Shown here piece by piece: positions 6,410-12,016 of a stretch of DNA of 16,752 nucleotides. Made by a program: the position numbers and the translations under genes. Source of the stretch: an uncultured Ruminococcus sp. (lineage in GTDB: Bacteria; Bacillota; Clostridia; Oscillospirales; CAG-272); contig CACYWX010000022.1 of the NCBI GenBank assembly GCA_902778205.1, positions 1-16,752 on the forward strand, written 5' to 3'. Every line of letters begins with the position of its first letter. Positions within the stretch are counted from its first letter, which is position 1. Below the pieces are notes generated by a model. The model ran no database searches, had not been told where the DNA came from, and worked only from the letters and a program-made list of their open reading frames with translations.

Positions 6410-6417
6410 GAGGTTTT

Positions 6418-6434
6418 GTACAAATTTTTTGAAC
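6418..6434. promoter_or_regulatory. Operator O2, imperfect inverted repeat
   Basis: GTACAAA-TTT-TTTGAAC has the same 7-3-7 geometry as O1, with three substitutions from it. It sits between the -35 boxes of the two divergent promoters and is centred exactly 60 bp from the centre of O1. That places it where a bound repressor could contact RNA polymerase at either promoter or pair cooperatively with O1. Confidence 0.65.
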
Positions 6435-6452
6435 TTATTTTTCACAGCCCTC

Positions 6453-6481
6453 TTGAACTTTTCTTTCATATATGATATAAT
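6453..6481 (+). promoter_or_regulatory. Rightward promoter of the repressor-recombinase cassette
   Basis: TTGAAC (6453-6458), a 17-bp spacer and a perfect TATAAT (6476-6481) form a strong sigma-A promoter, with transcription expected to start near 6488, 26 bp before the repressor ATG. The -35 box is itself part of an operator half site (CTTGAAC, 6452-6458), so the repressor may autoregulate here. Confidence 0.85.
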
Positions 6482-6513
6482 TCTGTCACAACGAAAAAAC
6501 AGAGGATCACGAC

Positions 6514-7209
6514 ATGGACAGAATCCCTACCAGCATACGACTCCGCCAGATCATGCAGGAGCGCGGCATCAAGCAGGTCGACCTCGTGAGGATGTGCGCA
6601 CCCTTCGCGCGGGAGGCCGGGATCTCGATGGGGAAAAGCGCGATCAGCCAGTACGTCACGGGAAAGTCCCTCCCGGCGCAGAGACAGCTTACCATTCTCG
6701 GCCAGGCCTTGAACGTCTCCGAGGCGTGGCTCATGGGCTTTGACGTCCCCCGGGACCGCGCACCGGCGAAAACGGAGGCTCCCCTCTCCGTCCCCGGCCT
6801 GTATCCCGTCCACAAGCGGCGCTTCCCCGTCCTCGGAAAAATCGCCTGCGGAGAGCCGATCTTCGCGGAAGAAGATCACGAGACCTCGATCATGGCCTCC
6901 TCCGACATCGACGCCGACTTCTGCCTCATCGCCCAGGGCGACAGCATGTCCGGCGCGCACATCGAGGACGGCGACATCGTGTTCATTCGGCAGACGGACG
7001 TCGTGCCGAACGGCGAGATCGCCGTGGTGCTGATCGGCGACGAAGCGACGCTGAAGTACATCGACTGGCGGCCGGAGCAGTCCACGCTGATCCTGACGCC
7101 CGCGAATCCCGACTACCGCACCCAGGTCTACACCGGCGACGAGCTGAACCGGATCCGGATCCTCGGCCGGGCCGTGGTCCTGCAGAAAAATCTGACGAGG
7201 AGAAAGTGA
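6514..7209 (+). CDS. S24-family (CI/LexA-like) phage repressor
   Basis: A 231-residue repressor with an N-terminal XRE-type HTH (residues 6-75) that carries the insert between helices 2 and 3 seen in a clostridial subfamily (VRMCAPFAREAGISMGKSAI), ending in ALNVSEAWLMG. A linker leads to a C-terminal S24 self-cleaving domain (about 103-230). The cleavage bond is probably Cys112-Gly113 in GKIACGEP (Cys replacing the usual Ala), with catalytic Ser144 in QGDSMS and Lys181 in ATLKYI. All key residues are present, so DNA-damage-induced (RecA-stimulated) autocleavage is expected. The ribosome binding site (GAGG) lies 8 nt before the ATG. The gene is first in a rightward cassette with the membrane protein (1-nt gap) and the recombinase. 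It should hold the leftward promoter off by binding the GTTCAAG operators. Confidence 0.93.
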   Translation: MDRIPTSIRLRQIMQERGIKQVDLVRMCAPFAREAGISMGKSAISQYVTGKSLPAQRQLTILGQALNVSEAWLMGFDVPRDRAPAKTEAPLSVPGLYPVHKRRFPVLGKIACGEPIFAEEDHETSIMASSDIDADFCLIAQGDSMSGAHIEDGDIVFIRQTDVVPNGEIAVVLIGDEATLKYIDWRPEQSTLILTPANPDYRTQVYTGDELNRIRILGRAVVLQKNLTRRK

Positions 7210-7210
7210 C

Positions 7211-8728
7211 ATGAACGAACCCCAGAACCCTCGGACGGAAAAAGCCCCGGTGAAGCTCCACTGGGGCCGTCTGATTCTCGCGGTGCTGATCGTGATCGCG
7301 ATTATCCAGACCGTCCGTATCATGAACAGCAGACCCGCCGAATACAAAACACTGGACTATGCATCCGTGCTGACAAATCCGGAGCTGTACGACGGGGAGC
7401 TCGCCTGTCTGGAGGCCGTGATGATCGACCGGATCAAGAGCTCCGATCAGGAAAACACCTGGTTTGTGGTGTCCGAACCGGATCATGACGATCACATCTG
7501 GATCGTCTATGGACCTCTGCCCGCTTCTGAGGCGTCCCGGCTGGAGGCTGGCGTCGGCGTCATACTGCGCGGCGTCTGTGCCGGTATGGAAGGGGTGGTC
7601 ATGGGCGGCTACGAGGATTATTATCCCGCGGTCCGCTTCAGCGAGTGCACGGTGGGCGTCCAGACCGGACACAGCTCCGATTATCTCTTCGAGAGGAAGC
7701 TGGCCCGGGTGTCGGAAGAGGTGCGGACCCGCGATCTCCCCGACGAGACGCATCAGTTCACCCTCTCCGCCGGGAACTATGATCTTCGTCACGACATCCC
7801 CGCGGGAAACTGCGTAATCCGGTGGGTGTCCGGTTATGGCAATGTCTCCGGAGACGTTTACGATGGTACGATCTTCGCGCTCATGGGCGACCCGGCCGAA
7901 CACTCCGGAGCAGAGACGGAGATTGACGATGTCAGACTCTCCATGGGAATTCTCTCCGTCTGCGGTGATCTGGTTGTGTCCGTCGAATATCAGAACGTAA
8001 ATTTCAAGGCCGAACCAGAATATATACGCACCGACAATTATACGGAGCTCACCGCCGGCACTTATACCGCAGACGATATTTCCGGCCTTACGAAATATGA
8101 CATTGTGGCGGTATCCGGCTCCGGCACCGTATCCGGCGGAGAGCTTGACTTCTACGGCGTGAACGAAAAGATGAGCGCAGATCCCGGCCCCGGTGAAATT
8201 TCAGTATTTCAGGGCTATGTACCCATGCCAAACCGAAAACTTACGATCACCGGCGACCTCACGGTACGGCTTTACTCGTATTTATCGGTTAACAGAGGCA
8301 ATCTTTCCTCCGATCCGGAAACGACACTCACCCTCTCCGCGCCGGAGACGGAAAAGATTCCGGAGACCACCCCTCCCGAGGATCCCGCGCCGACGGAGAT
8401 CCCCGCCGGTGTCGTCACCGTCGAAAAGGGAGAGCCCGCCGAGACCACCCTCGACGAGTGGTTCGCGCTGATGGAAGAGCGGACGCGGCACACCCCCGCT
8501 TATCCCGAGGAGGACGAGACCACCCTCGACGAATGGTTTGCCAAAGTCGAGGCCGAGGCCGCCGGGACCGCGCGCTGGTACACCGTCAACACCTCGACGA
8601 AAAAGATCCACAATGACTGGTGCAAGGAAATCCAGAAGATCAAGCCCGAAAACATTGATTATACCGATACCCCCGGCGAACTTCTCGCCGACGGGTACAC
8701 ATGGTGCGAAAAATGTCACAAACAATAA
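7211..8728 (+). CDS. Membrane-anchored protein with beta repeats and C-terminal Cys/His domain, 505 aa
   Basis: A cytoplasmic basic stretch is followed by one membrane segment at residues 21-37 (LILAVLIVIAIIQTVRI). Next comes a possible OB-like domain (about 45-150; NPELYDGELACLEAVMIDRI, then WFVVSEPD and WIVYG). Two copies of a beta module follow: AGNYDLRHDIPAGN... GYGNVSG (about 190-220) and AGTYTADDISGL... GSGTVSG (about 285-315). A Pro/Thr/Glu linker then carries a duplicated TTLDEWFA motif (residues 412 and 437, 25 codons apart). The last 50 residues (YTVNTSTKKIHNDWCKEI ... GYTWCEKCHKQ) match the small Ada-like metal-binding domain that ends many secreted Bacillota proteins. The start has GAGGAG upstream, and the 3' end overlaps the recombinase by 28 bp. 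Its place in the lysogeny cassette suggests expression in the lysogen. The role is unknown; a superinfection or host-surface function is speculative. Confidence 0.82.
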   Translation: MNEPQNPRTEKAPVKLHWGRLILAVLIVIAIIQTVRIMNSRPAEYKTLDYASVLTNPELYDGELACLEAVMIDRIKSSDQENTWFVVSEPDHDDHIWIVYGPLPASEASRLEAGVGVILRGVCAGMEGVVMGGYEDYYPAVRFSECTVGVQTGHSSDYLFERKLARVSEEVRTRDLPDETHQFTLSAGNYDLRHDIPAGNCVIRWVSGYGNVSGDVYDGTIFALMGDPAEHSGAETEIDDVRLSMGILSVCGDLVVSVEYQNVNFKAEPEYIRTDNYTELTAGTYTADDISGLTKYDIVAVSGSGTVSGGELDFYGVNEKMSADPGPGEISVFQGYVPMPNRKLTITGDLTVRLYSYLSVNRGNLSSDPETTLTLSAPETEKIPETTPPEDPAPTEIPAGVVTVEKGEPAETTLDEWFALMEERTRHTPAYPEEDETTLDEWFAKVEAEAAGTARWYTVNTSTKKIHNDWCKEIQKIKPENIDYTDTPGELLADGYTWCEKCHKQ

Positions 8729-10269
8729 CCCCTCCCGCCCCCTTCGCCCGGACCGTGGCGTATCTCCGAAAATCCCGCGCCGACGGGGAGGAATCCGTGG
8801 AGGAAGTCCTCTCCCGCCACGAGCGGATCCTGCAGGACTACGCCGTGAGCACCTGGGGCGTCCCTCTCCCGGAATCGCGGATTTTCAGAGAGGTCCAGTC
8901 CGGTGAGACCATCGCCGCCCGGCCCGTGATGCAGGAGCTGATCGGCATGATCCAGCGGAAAGAGGCGGACGCGGTCCTCGTGGTGGAGCTGCAGCGCCTC
9001 TCCCGCGGAGACCTGCTGGACGTGGGCACCCTCTCCCGGCTCTTTCTATACACCGGCTGCGTGATCCTGACGCCGACGAAGCTCTGGAACCTCTCGGACG
9101 AGTACGACCGGAAATTCTTCGAGATGGAGCTGATGCACGGGAACGACTACCTCGAGTACACCAAGCGCATCATGGGCCGTGGCCGGGAGCGGTCCGTCCG
9201 GGACGGGAACTATATCGGATCCCGACCGCCCTTCGGGTACGAGCGGGTCTTCGTGGATAAGCGCCCCACGCTGGCCGTGATCCCGAAGGAGGCCGAGATC
9301 GTCCGGCTGATCTTCGAGTTCTACGCCGGATCGGAGCACCTGGGTCCGACGCGGATCTCAGCCCGGCTGAACGACATGGGCCTCTCCTCACAGCGGATGG
9401 ACCACTGGACCCCGCAGGCCGTGCGGAATATCATCGGGAATCCCGTCTACATCGGCCTGGTCCGCTGGAACCGCCGGAAAGAGGTCAAGGAATTCCGCGC
9501 CGGCGAGATCGTCACCACGAAGCCCGTGGCCGAGGACTATATCCTGGCTGAGGGACGCCACGAGCCGATCATCACCCGGGAGCTCTGGGACCGCGCGCAG
9601 GACGCCGCCCGCACGAGATCCCATCCCTCCGCCCGTCATGACCGCGCCGCCATTGTCAGCCCTCTAGCGGGTCTTCTGACCTGCTCCGTCTGCGGGAAGG
9701 CCATGGTTTATAAGCTGTGCTACGACCACAAGACGAAGAAACCGCTCCCGCCGATTTTCCATTGCGCCACGTCCGGATGCCGGACGAGAGGCGCCACCGT
9801 GACGGAGACCCTGCGGATCCTCTCCGGCGCGCTGCGGGAGTCCCTCGGGAAGCTCAGCGTCAGCGCGGACCGGGATGTCCCGGATCCGAACGACGCGGTC
9901 CGCACCGTGGCCGCCGGAGAGCTGGAGGAGCTGGAGCGTCAGCGGGACCGGCTGTATGATTTTCTCGAGCGCGGCATCTACGAGGAGGACGTGTTCCTCG
10001 CCCGGATGTCGGCCCTCCGGGAGCGCATCGAAAAAGCCCGGCGGACGCTGGCCGAGCTGGATCGGACGAAGAAAAAGGCGGAGGACTTGGAGCAGCTGCG
10101 CGCCGGGCTCGAGGAGTGCATCCGAATCCTGGATGATCCCACCGCCGCCCCCGCCGCCGTCAACACGACGCTGAAGCGCATCCTCGCCCGGATCCTCTAC
10201 TCCCGCGACAAATCCCCCCGCCGCAAGTGGGACGATACCCCCATCCGGTTCGATTTTGTTTTTAAGTGA
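8701..10269 (+). CDS. Large serine recombinase (phage integrase)
   Basis: A 522-residue large serine recombinase. The N-terminal resolvase domain has the nucleophile Ser25 in AYLRKSRADG and the arginines of the VVELQRLSRGD motif (R99, R102). The recombinase domain runs from about residue 160 to 300 (PPFGYERVF; RISARLNDMG; NPVYIGLVRWNRRK). A zinc ribbon follows with C328, C331, C355 and C360, then the coiled coil (about 405-470) that controls the direction of recombination. The length is normal for the family and all key residues are present. The start is ATG 8701 or ATG 8713; neither has a good ribosome binding site, and both lie inside the previous gene, so coupling is likely. The stop is about 25 bp from the cotJC breakpoint, as expected for an integrase next to its attachment site. 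Excision would need a directionality factor, which I cannot identify. Confidence 0.95.
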   Translation: MVRKMSQTITPPAPFARTVAYLRKSRADGEESVEEVLSRHERILQDYAVSTWGVPLPESRIFREVQSGETIAARPVMQELIGMIQRKEADAVLVVELQRLSRGDLLDVGTLSRLFLYTGCVILTPTKLWNLSDEYDRKFFEMELMHGNDYLEYTKRIMGRGRERSVRDGNYIGSRPPFGYERVFVDKRPTLAVIPKEAEIVRLIFEFYAGSEHLGPTRISARLNDMGLSSQRMDHWTPQAVRNIIGNPVYIGLVRWNRRKEVKEFRAGEIVTTKPVAEDYILAEGRHEPIITRELWDRAQDAARTRSHPSARHDRAAIVSPLAGLLTCSVCGKAMVYKLCYDHKTKKPLPPIFHCATSGCRTRGATVTETLRILSGALRESLGKLSVSADRDVPDPNDAVRTVAAGELEELERQRDRLYDFLERGIYEEDVFLARMSALRERIEKARRTLAELDRTKKKAEDLEQLRAGLEECIRILDDPTAAPAAVNTTLKRILARILYSRDKSPRRKWDDTPIRFDFVFK

Positions 10270-10270
10270 T

Positions 10271-10489
10271 TCATTTCCAACGTGGTGGGGTGTATTCCTC
10301 CGTCCCGATGTCAGTCAGCATGCCCGTCACCTCCCGGTAGGGCATGGAGAACCGCTGGTTCAGGTACCGCATGGACGCGCCCAGCTCCCCGTCCGGACCG
10401 CCCAGCTGGGAGACGATGAGCTTCGCCAGTCCCGGATCCGGCTTTTTGATTCTCACGGGATACTGCAGGGTTTTCTCATAGATCCACAT
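10271..10489 (-). pseudogene. cotJC: cotJC, 5' part only (spore coat Mn-catalase-like protein), interrupted by the element
   Basis: CotJC is a manganese-catalase-like spore coat protein of about 190 residues. Here the first 65 residues are intact: MWIYEKTLQYPVRIKK, then QLGGPDGELGASMRYLNQRF and LTDIGTEE. The frame then continues for seven foreign residues (YTPPRWK) to a stop lying 1 bp from the recombinase stop. The break falls inside the TEELAHxEM motif, whose Glu and His are metal ligands in manganese catalases, so this product cannot be active. The start at ATG 10489 keeps its GAGG box and its place 9 bp after cotJB, so the upstream part is not decaying visibly. The missing two-thirds should sit at the other end of the element in the same orientation, allowing restoration by excision. 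Confidence 0.9.
10283..10308. other. Predicted attachment site (att junction) in cotJC
   Basis: Reading cotJC on the minus strand, codons follow CotJC through LTDIGTEE and then change to YTPPRWK and a stop where LAHLEM is expected. The junction therefore falls near 10294, at or just after the bases GACGGAGGAA (10303-10294, minus strand). A short core shared with the other end cannot be read because that end is outside the window. Confidence 0.7.
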
Positions 10490-10498
10490 AGCCGCGCC

Positions 10499-10744
10499 TC
10501 ACACTTCCCACGGAAACGGTTCCGTGACCCAATGCCAGCTCCCGGACGCCGATCCGCCGTAGATCGTGAGCTGGCCGTATCTGGCTTCGTACTGCTCCGT
10601 CAGTTCCTCCCTCAGCCGCCGGTGCCTCTGGTAGTACCGGAGCGCCTGGCGGCAGTACGGATGGCTGTCGAGGTACAGGGCGGTCTCCTGCAGAACGAAG
10701 TTTGTGACCTGAATCTGTCTCAAAAGCTTCTGCTGTTCGTTCAT
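10499..10744 (-). CDS. cotJB: Spore coat protein CotJB
   Basis: An 81-residue protein typical of CotJB: LLRQIQVTNFVLQETALYLD, then SHPYCRQALRYYQRHRRLRE, and the C-terminal PFPWEV. CotJB is needed with CotJA for coat assembly and is made in the mother cell during sporulation. The start at ATG 10744 has GGGAGG 6 nt upstream and follows the cotJA stop by 3 bp. The gene appears complete and lies upstream of the element, so its expression should not be affected by the insertion. Confidence 0.93.
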   Translation of the reverse strand: MNEQQKLLRQIQVTNFVLQETALYLDSHPYCRQALRYYQRHRRLREELTEQYEARYGQLTIYGGSASGSWHWVTEPFPWEV

Positions 10745-10747
10745 CCC

Positions 10748-11134
10748 TTACCTCCCGCTCTTTCTGCATCCCGGGCAGAAGGGGAAGTTCAGCTCCCGGA
10801 ACAGCGTACCCGCCTCCAGCGCTTCCTCTCCCTCGTAAAGCTCCTGCCAGGCCTGATCCGGCGCGTATACCATAGCCAGAGGGGATCCCGCGAGCATCCC
10901 GACCCCGCCGCAGGTTCCGGAACCCCCGCCGTTCTCCTCCGTCCCTCTCTCCGGAACGGGCGGATCGGCGATTGGGACCACCCGGCCGTCCTCGGGCTCG
11001 TACTGAAGCGGCTCCTGACCGTCCGCGTACTGCCCGAACCGGCCTGCGGGAACGGATCCGGGGTATTCGCGGGGACCGCGGCGGCGCGCCATGCTCCCGA
11101 AGGGCTGCGGACCGTAATTGTTTCTCATATCCAT
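10748..11134 (-). CDS. cotJA: Spore coat-associated protein CotJA
   Basis: The C-terminal 50 residues match CotJA (LAMVYAPDQAWQELYEGEEA, then GTLFRELNFPF), ending in a CPGC pair. The N-terminal 80 residues are a Pro/Gly/Arg-rich, low-complexity extension, longer than in Bacillus CotJA but common in clostridia. I chose ATG 11134, with GGAGG 12 nt upstream; ATG 11128, eight nt after AGCAGG, is equally possible. A GTG at 11179 has no ribosome binding site. It is the first gene of the cotJABC operon. A sporulation sigma-factor promoter (sigma-E in Bacillus) is expected within 11140-11225, but I could not identify a clear one. Confidence 0.88.
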   Translation of the reverse strand: MDMRNNYGPQPFGSMARRRGPREYPGSVPAGRFGQYADGQEPLQYEPEDGRVVPIADPPVPERGTEENGGGSGTCGGVGMLAGSPLAMVYAPDQAWQELYEGEEALEAGTLFRELNFPFCPGCRKSGR

Positions 11135-11225
11135 ATCCTGCTTTGTCCTCCGTATCTGAATGAAGGGCGGACCCTTCACGGACAGGATATGCGCCGCCCT
11201 CCGATCCCGTGACCGCTTCCGGCCC

Positions 11226-11254
11226 TTGCATTCCGCCGCCGTTTGTGGTATACT
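11226..11254 (+). promoter_or_regulatory. Promoter of rnhA
   Basis: TTGCAT (11226-11231), a 17-bp spacer and TATACT (11249-11254), with an extended -10 TGG directly before the hexamer. Transcription should start near 11261, 20 bp before the rnhA ATG. It points away from the divergent cotJ operon. Confidence 0.75.
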
Positions 11255-11280
11255 GATGTCATTACGGACAGGAGCGTGCC

Positions 11281-11724
11281 ATGCAGAAGGTTGACATTTA
11301 TACGGACGGATCGTGCCTCAGAAATCCCGGCCCCGGCGGATGGGGAGCCGTCCTCGTGTACAAGGGGCTGGAAAAGGAGATGTCCGGGGGAGAAGCCGCC
11401 ACCACCAACAACAGAATGGAGCTGACCGCCGCCATCGAAGCCCTCCGGGCTCTGAAGGCTCCCTGCGAGGTCACCATGACCACGGACTCCCGCTATCTCT
11501 GCGACGGCATGGGCAAGGGATGGGCCAGATCCTGGAAGGCCCGGGGATGGAAAAAGGCGGACAACTCGCCCGCCCTGAATCCCGATCTCTGGGAAGAACT
11601 CCTGAATCTCTGCTCCGTCCACAGGGTCACCTTCGTGTGGGTCAAGGGCCATGCCGGACACCCCTACAACGAGCGGTGCGACGCCATGGCCCAGGCCCGC
11701 GCCCATGAGTACGACGGATCATGA
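11281..11724 (+). CDS. rnhA: Ribonuclease HI
   Basis: A 147-residue protein of normal RNase HI length. The catalytic residues are all present at the positions usual for the family: Asp9 (YTDGSC), Glu47 (NNRMELTAAIEAL), Asp69 (TTDSRY), His124 (GHAGHPYNE region) and Asp134 (ERCDAMA). The basic handle is also there (WARSWKARGWKKAD). It cleaves the RNA strand of RNA-DNA hybrids in replication and repair. The start at ATG 11281 has CAGGAG 6 nt upstream, under the promoter at 11226. Its stop overlaps the start of the DUF1294 gene (ATGA). Confidence 0.97.
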   Translation: MQKVDIYTDGSCLRNPGPGGWGAVLVYKGLEKEMSGGEAATTNNRMELTAAIEALRALKAPCEVTMTTDSRYLCDGMGKGWARSWKARGWKKADNSPALNPDLWEELLNLCSVHRVTFVWVKGHAGHPYNERCDAMAQARAHEYDGS

Positions 11725-12011
11725 GCGGATTTTCCCTCTCGGTCGAAACCGTCCTCCTCTGGTGGATCGGCTTCTGGTCCCTCACGGCCGCGGTTCTCAC
11801 GGTGTCCGACAAGCTCCGGGCGCGCCGCCATGCCTGGAGGATCCCGGAAATGGTCCTCTTCCTCGTGTCCGCCCTGGGAGGCTCGGCCGCCATGCTCCTC
11901 GTTATGACGCTGATCCGCCACAAGACCCGCCATCCCAAGTTCATGCTGGGCCTGCCCCTCATGATCCTGTTGCAGATCCCCGCCGTCCTCTGGATCCTGC
12001 GCAGATTCTGA
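11721..12011 (+). CDS. DUF1294 family membrane protein
   Basis: A 96-residue integral membrane protein with about three hydrophobic segments (residues 9-28, 42-62, 74-92). It shows the DUF1294 signatures: DKLRARRHAWRIPE (the 'DK..A...+.RIPE' motif), ALGGSAAML, and IRHKTRHPKF. The function of the family is not established. The start overlaps the rnhA stop by 4 bp, so it is co-transcribed and coupled. The stop is 5 bp from the convergent comEC stop, and no terminator hairpin is visible between them. Confidence 0.93.
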   Translation: MSGFSLSVETVLLWWIGFWSLTAAVLTVSDKLRARRHAWRIPEMVLFLVSALGGSAAMLLVMTLIRHKTRHPKFMLGLPLMILLQIPAVLWILRRF

Positions 12012-12016
12012 TCCCG

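Larger units (their letters stand above)
436..10294. mobile_element. Prophage-like integrative element, right-hand part, inserted in cotJC
   Basis: The right boundary is set at about 10294, where the cotJC reading frame stops matching CotJC, some 25 bp beyond the stop of the serine recombinase. This is the usual integrase-next-to-att arrangement. Content is typical of a temperate-phage control region: early genes leftward, Cro-like and CI-like regulators divergent around an operator region, and the integrase at the end of the repressor-side cassette. No structural, packaging or lysis genes lie in the window, so a satellite or integrative element cannot be excluded; PcfJ/PcfK-like genes also occur on conjugative elements. 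The left end was not found: 436 is only where the chimeric join begins. Confidence 0.75.

Noticed and set aside
11140..11225. Sigma-E-type promoter for the cotJ operon
   Set aside because: A GCATATC-like -35 and a CATTCAGA-like -10 are present on the minus strand, but they are about 23 bp apart instead of the usual 13-15.
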